Below the pieces are notes generated by a model. The model worked only from the letters and a program-made list of their open reading frames with translations. It ran no database searches and was not told the origin of the DNA. The position numbers and the translations under genes were made by a program. Shown here piece after piece: positions 25,541 through 33,743 of a stretch of DNA of 64,000 bases. How positions within the stretch are numbered: position 1 is the first letter of the stretch; the number at the start of each line of letters is the position of its first letter. This stretch comes from Streptomyces sp. Ru73 (GTDB taxonomy: Bacteria > Actinomycetota > Actinomycetes > Streptomycetales > Streptomycetaceae), in the NCBI RefSeq assembly GCF_002920575.1, contig NZ_PQSQ01000030.1, forward strand, positions 1 through 64,000, given 5' to 3'.

Positions 25541-25648
25541 AGGCCGTGGCGATCGGGTGGGGCTCGTCGGCGAGCCGGGGAGGGCGGCCGTGTGCAGTCG
25601 GTGCGGTGTCCGCATGTGCCCTCCAACTCGCTCCTGCCCCGGGTGGGG

Positions 25649-26833
25649 TTACTCGGTCATTGTGGCGTGTCGGGGACGAGGATCCGAGGCGGCTGCGGTG
25701 GCAGGGGAGCGCGCCGCGCCACAGGCGCACTCGGGGTGAGCCTCGATCTGATCGATGTTCCAGCTCATACAGGGGAGCGCAAGCTCCGTCCGTGCGCCGG
25801 TACAGGGCGGTAAATACCCGTCCAGGTAGGTCAGAACCTGCGTGGCGGCGAGACCGGCCACCGTCGTCGCGAGCGCCGCGTCGCACGCGGGCACGACCGG
25901 AGACGCCCGCCCGGAGCGCCACTGGGCCAGCAGCCGGAGCCAGGCCGGCTCGACGTCCGTACGGCGCAGCTCCCAGCAGCCGGCGCACGCCGTGTCACCG
26001 GGGAGCACCAGCGGCCCCACGACCCCCGTCGCCTCGATCACGCCCACGTACAGATGAGGCATGCCCGTGGCGACGAGTGACTCGGCGAGCCGCGGATCGG
26101 GAGCGTACGCCGCCAGGCCGTCCCGCGGGGCGAGCACGGTCAGGGCGAGCGGCGGGTCGCCCGGTGGCGGGCCGTCGAGCGACGCGCAGGGTGCCGAGCC
26201 GAGTGATGCGCCGTGTGCCGAGCGGAGTGACGCGTGGGGGCGTCGGGCCCACGGGGAGTACTCATTGACCAGGCGACGTGCTGAGACGTCCCGGCGTTCG
26301 CCGACGCGGTCGGGGGAGAAGCCGGCGGGCAGCACGTCCCACGGCTCGACCCGGCCGCCGTCCAGCACCTCCACCTGGCCCACGCCCGCCGCCGAGAGCA
26401 GCGCCGCGATCGACGCTCCCACCCGGCCCGTGCCGCGCACGCGCACCCGCGCCGAGCGACGTGCCCACAGCCGTTCGTCCGCACCCGTCCCGTCGCGATG
26501 GCATACGGACAGGGCGGCCAGGTCCGGGCGTAGGCGGTCGAACGCGGGGAGATCGGCCTGGAGCGCCTCGGCAGCCGGGGCGCCAGGAGCCGGAGAGTCC
26601 AGCAGCCCGGCGGCGTCCAGCCGGCCGACGAGCTCCCGGGCATGCCCCGGCGGCAGCTGCAGCGCCTTGGCCTCACGCTCCAGCTCCTCGATGCTCCGGG
26701 TGCCGTCGATCAGGTCCAGCAGACTGCCGGTCGCCCCGTCCACCGGGCCCACCACCACGGCATGAGCCGGGGCGACGCCGAAGCGCACGGTGGCCCGGTC
26801 CCGCCAGCCACGCCGCAGAGCCGGCTTGAGCAT
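25649..26833 (-). CDS. stand-alone ThiF/E1-like protein
   Basis: A 394-residue protein with an N-terminal winged-helix-like segment (about 1-100, LLDLIDGTRSIEELE) followed by a Rossmann E1-like fold: RGTGRVGASIAALLSAAG then VEVLDGGRVEPWDV, an acidic-strand pattern typical of ThiF proteins. Two cysteine pairs, CAGCWE (about residue 315) and CACG near the C-terminus, suggest a structural zinc site. Such proteins resemble the leader-binding partner of azole-forming cyclodehydratases, but no precursor peptide or YcaO gene is nearby. I place the start at ATG 26833 because the longer frame runs through a pyrimidine-rich Pro/Ser stretch with atypical T-rich third positions. A homologue lies beside the ABC1 kinase gene in mycobacteria. 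Confidence 0.85.
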   Translation of the reverse strand: MLKPALRRGWRDRATVRFGVAPAHAVVVGPVDGATGSLLDLIDGTRSIEELEREAKALQLPPGHARELVGRLDAAGLLDSPAPGAPAAEALQADLPAFDRLRPDLAALSVCHRDGTGADERLWARRSARVRVRGTGRVGASIAALLSAAGVGQVEVLDGGRVEPWDVLPAGFSPDRVGERRDVSARRLVNEYSPWARRPHASLRSAHGASLGSAPCASLDGPPPGDPPLALTVLAPRDGLAAYAPDPRLAESLVATGMPHLYVGVIEATGVVGPLVLPGDTACAGCWELRRTDVEPAWLRLLAQWRSGRASPVVPACDAALATTVAGLAATQVLTYLDGYLPPCTGARTELALPCMSWNIDQIEAHPECACGAARSPATAAASDPRPRHATMTE

Positions 26834-26870
26834 CGGCCGCGGTAGCGGGACGGCGCCCGAGCGCCTGGAC

Positions 26871-26971
26871 GAAGAAGGCGAGGAAGCGGAAGAGGAAGGG
26901 GAAGGGGAAGGGGAAGAGGCCGACGAAGGGGAGGGAGAAGAACAGGGAGGGGAAGGAAGAGGAGAGGGAAG
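26871..26971 (+). repeat. 100-base polypurine tract with GGGGAA repeats
   Basis: The plus strand is almost pure G/A over about 100 bases, including GGGGAA repeated three times near 26895-26915. It could form a triplex or G-quadruplex. It lies just upstream of the ThiF-like start on the minus strand, within the gene-free stretch 26834-27293. Confidence 0.75.
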
Positions 26972-27168
26972 TGTCCGTTGAGTGGGTGGGCGTGAGTGCC
27001 GCATGTCGTCCCCCGTGGATGCGGTGCGGATCGGTGTGATCGGTGCAGTCGGTCGGTCGTGCGGTGCGTCGAGGACTGACTCCGCGGTGGTGCCTTCCGG
27101 TCCTTCGCGGAGGTCCGGATCTGTCGTACGCATCGAGCATGCGGCAACGCCGGATTCGGCATCCGAAG

Positions 27169-27177
27169 TTATCCACA
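27169..27177 (+). promoter_or_regulatory. DnaA-box-like 9-mer
   Basis: TTATCCACA, the classical DnaA box, lies in the divergent spacer between the ThiF-like gene and the YgjP-type peptidase gene. The rest of this 460-base spacer shows only the purine tract and no other clear element. Confidence 0.35.
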
Positions 27178-27293
27178 GGTAGCGGGATTAGTCGTACTGG
27201 TGCGGCGCGTCTCCGTACCCGGCATGGAGGGTTTCCCCCGCGACCCGGCTCATGGACGGGACTTCGCGCGGCGCCAGCAGGTAACGTCGGGGC

Positions 27294-27893
27294 GTGCCCG
27301 CCGACCCACTGCACCGTGCCGCCGCCCCGCAGCGCAGGTCTGATGCGAGCCCGCAGAGCAGCGGCTCCACGACCAGCGCGGTCGAGGTGCGCAGAAGCTC
27401 ACGGCGGAGGCGCACCGTCTCGGCGTACCGCGAGGGCGACCGGACCGTCGTCCTGATCCCGGCCCGGATGTCGGAGGCCGAGGAGCGCCGCTGGGTCACG
27501 GTCATGCTGGACAAGCTGGCCGCGCAGGAGAGCAAGCGGATACTGGGCGACGACGAGCTGGCCGAGCGTGCCGAGCGGCTGTCGGGCCAGTACCTGGGCG
27601 GCCGGGCCCGCCCCGCTTCGGTGCGCTGGGTCACCAACCAGAACACCCGCTGGGGATCGTGCACCCCGGCCGAGGGCAGCATCCGGCTCTCGCACCGGCT
27701 GCAGGGCATGCCGGAGTACGTCATCGACTACGTGCTGCTGCACGAGCTGGCCCACCTGCTCGTCCCCGGGCACGGTGCCGGCTTCTGGGAGCTGCTGACG
27801 GCCTACCCCCGTACGGAGCGGGCGCGCGGCTACCTGGAAGGGGTGGTCGCCGCAGGCCGGCTGCCGCACCTGCCCGCCGCGCGCAGCGAGTGA
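27294..27893 (+). CDS. YgjP/DUF45-type M48-like metallopeptidase
   Basis: A 199-residue protein with the YgjP signature: NQNTRWGSCTPAEGSIRLS, then VIDYVLLHELAHLLVPGHG with the zinc motif HELAH and a third histidine in PGHGAGFWELL. The first 50 residues are Arg/Ser-rich and likely disordered. This is a cytoplasmic zinc protease-like protein of unknown substrate, often found beside housekeeping or helicase genes. GTG 27294 follows a TAACGT hexamer by 6 bases, compatible with a leaderless transcript; no strong ribosome site is seen. The region downstream (27894-28148) has no gene. Confidence 0.87.
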   Translation: MPADPLHRAAAPQRRSDASPQSSGSTTSAVEVRRSSRRRRTVSAYREGDRTVVLIPARMSEAEERRWVTVMLDKLAAQESKRILGDDELAERAERLSGQYLGGRARPASVRWVTNQNTRWGSCTPAEGSIRLSHRLQGMPEYVIDYVLLHELAHLLVPGHGAGFWELLTAYPRTERARGYLEGVVAAGRLPHLPAARSE

Positions 27894-28083
27894 GCCGGAC
27901 GCACCCGCACCCGGCCTCGTACGCGCGGCGGTGAGCGCGGCCGGGCCCGCACGCCCGCCCCATGGCCCGCGTGCCCGCCGCACTGCCCGCGTGCCCGCCC
28001 CACTGCCCCCATTGGGCCGCGCGAGGGCAGGCCGCGCCCGGGGACTTTCGTGACCAAACCGTCGAGCCCCGCCATCGTGCCCC

Positions 28084-28107
28084 GTCAGGCTCAGCCGTTA
28101 GCCTGAC
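28084..28107 (+). promoter_or_regulatory. perfect inverted repeat before the TerD-AIM24 operon
   Basis: GTCAGGCT (28084-28091) and AGCCTGAC (28100-28107) are perfect 8-bp arms with an 8-base spacer, 42 bases before the first gene. The right arm contains TAGCCT, which fits a -10. An operator overlapping the promoter is the simplest reading, a small hairpin the alternative. Confidence 0.45.
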
Positions 28108-28148
28108 GCGCAAGGCAATCAAGCTCGGATGGGGGACGGTCGTTACGT

Positions 28149-29873
28149 ATGGCCAGGGAATTCCAACGGGGCCACAAGGCCAGGATCAGTGACCTGACCG
28201 CGGGGACCGATCTGTACGTGGGCGTACAGATCGCCGCCCCCGGTCTGACCTTCGACATCAGCTGCTTCGGGCTGGACGCCGACGAACGGCTTTCCGACGA
28301 CCGGTACTTCATCTTCTTCAACCAGCCGAAGTCGCCCGAGGAGTCCCTCCAGCTGCTCGGCCCCCAGGCCGGTGACACGCAGTCCTTCCGTGTCACGCTC
28401 GACCGCATCCCGCAGCACATCCAGAAGCTGTCCTTCACCGCCACCATCGACGGCGCCGGCCAGATGTCGCAGATCGGCCCGGGGTACATCCGGATCGTCG
28501 CCGGCGGGCAGGAGGTCGCGCGGTACTCGTTCACGGGGGCGGAGTTCAGCACCGAGCGCGCCGTCATGCTCGGCGACTTCTACATGAAGGACGTGTGGCG
28601 CTTCGCCGCCGTCGGGCAGGGCTTCGACGGCGGACTGGACGCGCTGCTGAAGAACTTCGGCGGCGAGGTCGCCGAGGAGGCCGAGGCCGCGCCGCAGCCG
28701 GACGCCGCACCCGGTTTCGCGCCGCCCGCCGCGGCCGAGCCGGCGCCCGCCTTCGCGCCGCCGGCAGCCGCCGAACCGGCGCCGGCCGCCGCGGCCCCGC
28801 CCCCGGCCCCCGACTTCGGCGTCCCGGCCCAGCAGCCGGCCCCGGCGCCCGCCCCGCCGCACGCCACGCAGCCGGAGCCCGTCGCCCCGCAGGACGTGCC
28901 GCAGCAGCCGCAGGCCCCCGCCCCGCCCCCGGCGCCCCAGCAGCCCATGGCGCCGCAGCAGGGCTTCCCGCAGCCCGACCAGCAGGCGCAGATGCACGCG
29001 GCGCAGACCATCGCCGCGCCCATGGCGCCGCCCGCCGCCACGCCCCCGCCGCAGGCCCCTTATGGTGCGCCGGGGCAACCCGCTCCTCATGGAGCGCCCG
29101 CGCCGTACCCGGGGCAGCAGGCGCCGCCCGCTCCGTACGGGCAGCAGCCGCCCGCCTACGGGCAGCCCGGACCGCAGGCCGGCGGGCAGTACGCCGTGCC
29201 GCAGGGCGCCGGCGCGGGCCTGGAGGCGTCGCTCCAGAAGTACCGGGAGGCCGCCACCGGGCAGCGCTGGACCCCGCAGAGCGAGAAGCTGATCCGCGCC
29301 GACCTCGGCGTCGACGGACAGCCCGTACTGGCCCGCCAGGGCAGCATGGTGCTCTACCAGGGCAAGGTCGACTTCAGCTACAAGGGAGCCGGCTTCCGCG
29401 GCCGCATCGTGGGCAACGCCACCGGCCAGGAGATGCAGCTGATGCGCTGCTCCGGGCAGGGCCAGGTGTTCTTCGCGGAGAACAGCGCCCATGTGCACCC
29501 CATCGAGCTCCAGGGGGACGCGATCTGCGTCAGCGCCGAGAGCGTGCTGGCCTTCGACGAGTCGCTGCAGCACGAAGTGCGCCGTATCGAAGGGCACGGC
29601 ATCCCCGGAGGCGCGCTGTTCACCATGCAGTTCCAGGGCACCGGCACGGTCGTGGTGAAGACCGCCGGCACGCCGGTCGTCCTGCCGGTCACGCCGACCA
29701 CCTTCGCGGACGCCAACGCCATCGTCGCCTGGTCCGCCGGGTCACAGGTGATCATCTCCAGCCAGGTGCGGCTGCGCCGCAGCGCGTACCCGGGGCACTC
29801 GGGCGAATCCGTCAACCTCCAGTTCCGGGGCGCCCCCGGCAACTTCATCGTCGTCCAGCCCTACGAGGTCTAA
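28149..29873 (+). CDS. TerD domain fused through a Pro-rich linker to an AIM24 domain
   Basis: A 574-residue two-domain protein. Residues 1-175 form a TerD (tellurite resistance/stress, calcium-binding) domain: FDISCFGLDADERLSDD, YFIFFNQ, FRVTLDRIPQHIQKLSFT and VMLGDFYMKDVWRF. Residues about 180-355 are a Pro/Ala/Gln-rich disordered linker. Residues about 360-574 form an AIM24/TIGR00266 beta-barrel: GQPVLARQGSMVLYQG, LMRCSGQGQVFFAE, VLPVTPTTFADANAIVAWS. ATG 28149 is preceded by GGGGGA. Two further AIM24 genes follow within 20 bases each. The set is probably a membrane- or envelope-stress module, by analogy with TerD proteins. No signal peptide. Confidence 0.9.
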   Translation: MAREFQRGHKARISDLTAGTDLYVGVQIAAPGLTFDISCFGLDADERLSDDRYFIFFNQPKSPEESLQLLGPQAGDTQSFRVTLDRIPQHIQKLSFTATIDGAGQMSQIGPGYIRIVAGGQEVARYSFTGAEFSTERAVMLGDFYMKDVWRFAAVGQGFDGGLDALLKNFGGEVAEEAEAAPQPDAAPGFAPPAAAEPAPAFAPPAAAEPAPAAAAPPPAPDFGVPAQQPAPAPAPPHATQPEPVAPQDVPQQPQAPAPPPAPQQPMAPQQGFPQPDQQAQMHAAQTIAAPMAPPAATPPPQAPYGAPGQPAPHGAPAPYPGQQAPPAPYGQQPPAYGQPGPQAGGQYAVPQGAGAGLEASLQKYREAATGQRWTPQSEKLIRADLGVDGQPVLARQGSMVLYQGKVDFSYKGAGFRGRIVGNATGQEMQLMRCSGQGQVFFAENSAHVHPIELQGDAICVSAESVLAFDESLQHEVRRIEGHGIPGGALFTMQFQGTGTVVVKTAGTPVVLPVTPTTFADANAIVAWSAGSQVIISSQVRLRRSAYPGHSGESVNLQFRGAPGNFIVVQPYEV

Positions 29874-29884
29874 GGGAGCCCGTC

Positions 29885-30568
29885 ATGACTCAGCAGCAGC
29901 TTTCGGGCTACGCCCCGACCGCACCCGCGGCCCGCATGGAGAACCACGGCAGTGCGATGGTGAAGATCGCGATGCAGAGCGGCCAGGACGTCTTCTGCCG
30001 CACCGGCTCGATGGTCGCCTACGAAGGCTTCGTCCAGTACGAGCCGAACCCGCCCGCCGTGCGCCAGATGGCCTCGCAGTGGCTGACCGGCGAGGGCGCG
30101 CCCCTCATGAAGGCCAGCGGCGACGGCCTGCTCTACCTCGCCGACTACGGTGCGGACGTCGTGTGCCTCAACCTGAACGACGACGCGATCTCCGTGAACG
30201 GCACGAACCTGCTCGCCTTCGACGCGCACCTCCAGTGGGGCGTGCAGCGCGTCAAGGGGATGGCGAAGTTCGCGGGACAGGGATTGTTCAACGTGGGGAT
30301 CGCGGGCACCGGTTGGGTCGCGCTGACCTCGCGCGGCACCCCGATCGTCGTCGACTGCGGCCGCGGCGAGGACGAGACCTACGTGGACCCGGACGCGCTC
30401 GTGGCCTGGTCGACGAACCTGAAGATGAAGGGCAAGCGCAGCTTCAAGGCGTCCTCGATGATCGGGCGCGGCAGCGGCGAGGCGTACCAGCTCGGCTTCT
30501 CCGGCCAGGGCTTCGTGGTCGTACAGCCCAGCGAGGACAGCGCCGACCGGCTCCGGGCCCGGGGCTGA
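29885..30568 (+). CDS. AIM24-family protein (second gene of trio)
   Basis: A 227-residue stand-alone AIM24/TIGR00266 domain: FCRTGSMVAYEGFVQYEP, LLYLADYGADVVCLNL, LLAFDAHLQWGVQRVKG, DPDALVAWSTNLKMK, GFSGQGFVVVQPS. GGGAG precedes ATG 29885, which lies 11 bases after the previous stop. It shares the domain of the preceding fusion protein but lacks TerD and linker. Function of bacterial AIM24 proteins is poorly known; the fold is a double beta-helix-like barrel seen also in a mitochondrial protein. Confidence 0.88.
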   Translation: MTQQQLSGYAPTAPAARMENHGSAMVKIAMQSGQDVFCRTGSMVAYEGFVQYEPNPPAVRQMASQWLTGEGAPLMKASGDGLLYLADYGADVVCLNLNDDAISVNGTNLLAFDAHLQWGVQRVKGMAKFAGQGLFNVGIAGTGWVALTSRGTPIVVDCGRGEDETYVDPDALVAWSTNLKMKGKRSFKASSMIGRGSGEAYQLGFSGQGFVVVQPSEDSADRLRARG

Positions 30569-30588
30569 GGGGGAGGACTTCCGTAACC

Positions 30589-31347
30589 ATGCAGAGCCCG
30601 CTTTTCGCCTACACAGAGGCGCAGACCCAGGACCGGTACGCGCTCCAGAACCCGCAGCTGCTGCGGGTCGCGATGACCGGCCACGAGGACCTGCTGGCCC
30701 GTAAGGGCACGATGGTCGCCTACCAGGGGCTGCTCGAATTCGACGGGGAGTACCAGACCCCGCACCAGCAGCGGCGGCGCGCCCGGGCCGGCGAGGGCCT
30801 GGACCTGATGCGCGTCTCCGGGCAGGGCACGGTCTACCTGGCCAACCTCGCCCAGCACGTGCACCTCGTGGACGTCGACCACGACGGGCTGACCGTCGAC
30901 AGCAACTACGTGCTCGCGCTGGACTCCACGCTCCACTGGGAGGTCATCTCCGTGGACAGCCAGTACGGCATCTCGGGCACCGGCAAGTACCAGCTCAACA
31001 TCTCCGGGCGGGGCAAGGTCGCGCTGATGACGTCCGGGCAGCCGCTGATGCTGCAGGTCACGCCGGACAAGTACGCCAACGCTGACGCGGACGCGGTGGT
31101 CGCCTGGTCGACCTCGCTGCGCGTCCAGATGCAGGCGCAGACGCATTCCTCGGGGGTGTGGCGGCGCCGCGGCAGCACCGGCGAGGGCTGGGAGCTCAGC
31201 TTCCTCGGGCAGGGCTACGCGCTCGTACAGCCCAGCGAGCTGCTGCCGCCGCAGAACGCGGTCATCGGGTCGGGCCTCGCCGCTCAGTACGGCATGGGGC
31301 AGCACGGCGCCCGCGGGCAGAACCAGGGCAACATCTTCACCAACTGA
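30589..31347 (+). CDS. AIM24-family protein (third gene of trio)
   Basis: A 252-residue AIM24/TIGR00266 domain: LLARKGTMVAYQGLLEFDG, LMRVSGQGTVYLANLAQ, VLALDSTLHWEV, ADAVVAWSTSLRVQM, FLGQGYALVQPSE, with a Gly/Gln/Asn-rich tail after residue 220. A very strong ribosome site (GGGGGAGG) precedes ATG 30589. Third consecutive paralogue; the three domains differ enough to be old duplications. A terminator follows. Confidence 0.88.
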   Translation: MQSPLFAYTEAQTQDRYALQNPQLLRVAMTGHEDLLARKGTMVAYQGLLEFDGEYQTPHQQRRRARAGEGLDLMRVSGQGTVYLANLAQHVHLVDVDHDGLTVDSNYVLALDSTLHWEVISVDSQYGISGTGKYQLNISGRGKVALMTSGQPLMLQVTPDKYANADADAVVAWSTSLRVQMQAQTHSSGVWRRRGSTGEGWELSFLGQGYALVQPSELLPPQNAVIGSGLAAQYGMGQHGARGQNQGNIFTN

Positions 31348-31406
31348 CCGGGCATCCGCCGGTCCGGCGTGCGCCCCAGGACCGGCAGGAAGCCCTCTGA
31401 GGGCAC

Positions 31407-31448
31407 GTGAGCGGGCCCGGCACCTTCCCGGTGCCGGGCCCCGCTCAC
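31407..31448. terminator. long hairpin between convergent AIM24 and NUDIX genes
   Basis: GTGAGCGGGCCCGGCACC (31407-31424) pairs with GGTGCCGGGCCCCGCTCAC (31430-31448), with one bulged base and a 5-base loop. It lies between the two stops and can serve both strands. Confidence 0.85.
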
Positions 31449-31464
31449 CTCGTCCCGCAGCGTC

Positions 31465-32001
31465 CTACAGCAGCGCCCTGGTCCGCTCCACGAGCCGGAC
31501 CACCGACTCGTCGGCCACGTCCGGCACCTCGGCGTACGGGAACCAGCGCAGGTCCAGCGACTCGTCGCTGATCGCCTCCATGGCGTCCTCGGGGGCCAGC
31601 GCGGCGTACTGCACGTCCAGATGCCAGGCACAGGGCGTGTGGTGGCGGTCCAGGCGCACCGGGCCGCCCGGCAGCAGCGTCAGGCCCCGAGTGATCCCGG
31701 ACTCCTCGCGCGCCTCGCGCAGCGCCGCGTCCGCCAGCGTGGCGTCCTCGGGCTCGCAGTGGCCGCCCATCTGGAGCCACATCCGCAGCTTCTTGTGCAG
31801 CGTGAGCAGGACCCGGCCGCGTGACGGGTCGATCACCAGGGCGCTCGCCGTGAGGTGCCCGTCGCCGCAGGGCTTCCACATGCCGTCCGGGTGCGCGGCC
31901 AGATGGTCCAGGTAGTCCAGGCGCAGCCGCTCCTGGCCGGGGTCGGGCGCGGGCCACTCCTTGAGGACCCGCGCCGCGTCCTCATGAAGGCTCACGGTCA
32001 C
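31465..32001 (-). CDS. NUDIX hydrolase
   Basis: A 178-residue NUDIX-family hydrolase. The box reads GGHCEPED...ALREAREESGI, with the REAREESG core intact but the spacing to the upstream acidic residues slightly longer than canonical, as in an actinobacterial subgroup. HLTASALVIDP and LLTLHKKLRMWLQMGGH precede it. The substrate, a nucleoside diphosphate linked to X, is unknown. GTG 32001 overlaps the stop of the upstream DUF2342 gene as GTGA, so the two are co-transcribed and translationally coupled; GTG 31995 is an alternative. Confidence 0.88.
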   Translation of the reverse strand: MTVSLHEDAARVLKEWPAPDPGQERLRLDYLDHLAAHPDGMWKPCGDGHLTASALVIDPSRGRVLLTLHKKLRMWLQMGGHCEPEDATLADAALREAREESGITRGLTLLPGGPVRLDRHHTPCAWHLDVQYAALAPEDAMEAISDESLDLRWFPYAEVPDVADESVVRLVERTRALL

Positions 32002-33494
32002 TTGCCGCCGTCGCCCTCGTCGCCGTCCTCGCGCTCCGTGGCGCCGCCCTCGGGGCGCTCGCCCTCGGCGCCCTCGCGCTTGGTCAGGTCGGGCGTGCCG
32101 CCCTCGGCAGTGCCCTTGCCCTTCGCCGCCTCGCCGAGCATCGCGTCCAGCTCGGAGAAGTCCAGCTGCTCGCGGTGGACGAAGCCGTCCGGGTCGTCCA
32201 GGTCCTGCGCCGTGGGCAGCATGTCCGGGTGCGACCACAGGGCGTCCCGGCCGTCCAGGCCGCGCGCGTCCGTGAGCGAGGCCCACAGCCGCGAGGCGTC
32301 CCGCAGCCGACGCGGACGCAGCTCCAGGCCGATCAGGGTGGCGAAGGTCTGCTCGGCAGGGCCACCGGTCGCCCGGCGCCGCCGCAACGTTTCACGCAGG
32401 GCGTCGGCCGACGGCAGGTGCGGCGCGGCGGCCGCGTGCACCACCGCGTCCACCCAGCCCTCGACGAGCGCCAGGGCCGTCTCCAGGCGGGCCAGCGCGG
32501 CCTTCTGCTCGGGGGTGTCCTCGGGCTGGAACATGCCCTGCTGGAGCGCGTCCTGCAGCTGCTCAGGGTGGGCCGGGTCGAGCTGGCCGACCGCGTCCTC
32601 CAGCTTGCTGGTGTCGACCTTGATGCCGCGCGCGTAGCCCTCGACCGCGCCGAAGAGGTGCGAGCGCAGCCACGGTACGTGCGCGAAGAGACGCTGGTGG
32701 GCGGCCTCGCGCAGGGCCAGGTACAGCCGCACCTCCTCGGGCGGCACGCCCAGGCCCGAGCCGAGCGCCTCGATGTTGCCCGGCAGCAGGGCGGCCTTCC
32801 CGGCCGGCCCCAGCGGCAGCCCGACGTCCGTGGAGCCGACGACCTCGCCGGCCAGGGTGCCGAGCGCCTGCCCGATCTGCGTACCGAACATCGCGCCGCC
32901 CATGGAGCGCATCATCCCGAGCAGCGGGCCCGCCATGGCCTGCATCTCCTCGGGGAGCACGTCGCCCATCGCGGCGCCGACGCGCTCGGCGACCGGGTCG
33001 ACCAGCTCGCGCCAGACCGGGAGGGTCTCCTCGACCCACTCGGCACGGCTCCAGGCGACCACGCTGCCCGCACCCGACGGCAGCGACGTCACGCCGTCCA
33101 GCCACAGGTCGGCGAGGCGCACCGCCTCCTCGACGGCCGCGCGCTCACCGGGCGCCACACTGGCGTCCTTGCTGCCGTCCGGGGCGCCCTGCGCCACCGT
33201 CTGCCGGGCGATGTCCTTGGCCATCTCCCAGTTCACCGGGCCGCCCTCGTAGGAGAGCATCTGGCCCAGCTTCTGGAACGCGGCTCCGAGATCGCCGGGG
33301 TTCATCTGGCCCCCGGGCCCGCCCATGCCGCCGAAGAGCGCCGCGAACGGGTTGTCCGCGCCGCCGCTCCCGCCACCGAACCCGAACGGATTCGCGGGGC
33401 CCTGGCCACCTCCCTGGCCGCCCTTCTGCTTGCCGTTGTCGCCGTCCTCCGGCTCCTCCGGCGGAAGGCCGAATCCGAATGGGTTGTCACTCAC
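31998..33494 (-). CDS. DUF2342 zinc-dependent metalloprotease-like protein
   Basis: A 498-residue protein of the actinobacterial DUF2342 (zincin-like) family. The N-terminus is Gly/Pro/Phe-rich (NPFGFG repeated at about residues 4 and 36). The core helical domain has MFGTQIGQALGTLAGEVVG and the diagnostic LREAAHQRLFAHVPWLR, where E-A-A-H takes the place of HExxH-like zinc motifs, followed by VEGWVDAVVH. The C-terminus is acidic and disordered. No signal peptide. Protease activity is predicted, not proven. It lies next to a PDZ-Lon gene region, an order shared with mycobacteria. ATG 33494 is divergent from the SDR gene. Confidence 0.88.
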   Translation of the reverse strand: MSDNPFGFGLPPEEPEDGDNGKQKGGQGGGQGPANPFGFGGGSGGADNPFAALFGGMGGPGGQMNPGDLGAAFQKLGQMLSYEGGPVNWEMAKDIARQTVAQGAPDGSKDASVAPGERAAVEEAVRLADLWLDGVTSLPSGAGSVVAWSRAEWVEETLPVWRELVDPVAERVGAAMGDVLPEEMQAMAGPLLGMMRSMGGAMFGTQIGQALGTLAGEVVGSTDVGLPLGPAGKAALLPGNIEALGSGLGVPPEEVRLYLALREAAHQRLFAHVPWLRSHLFGAVEGYARGIKVDTSKLEDAVGQLDPAHPEQLQDALQQGMFQPEDTPEQKAALARLETALALVEGWVDAVVHAAAAPHLPSADALRETLRRRRATGGPAEQTFATLIGLELRPRRLRDASRLWASLTDARGLDGRDALWSHPDMLPTAQDLDDPDGFVHREQLDFSELDAMLGEAAKGKGTAEGGTPDLTKREGAEGERPEGGATEREDGDEGDGGK

Positions 33495-33743
33495 GGGTTT
33501 CCTCGGCTCGTAGGGCCGCCGGCCCCGGGCCGACGGCGGCTGCCCGACATTCCCTTCCAGCCTAGAGGGTGCCCGGCCGTTCTCCGCGGCCGCGGAGAAG
33601 ACGGTCCGAAGCGCCTCTGTGACACCCCGCGCCGCTCAGGGGCTGGGTGCTTGGCTGTCGGGGTGCCTGCGGCAGGATGGACGCACGCTGGTCCGTACGC
33701 GCCGGTGCGCATACGTACTGAAGACAACCGCTGGAGACGCCCG

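Noticed and set aside
26834..27133. N-terminal extension of the ThiF-like protein
   Set aside because: The added residues are a Pro/Ser run encoded by a pyrimidine tract with many T third positions, unlike true codons in this genome.
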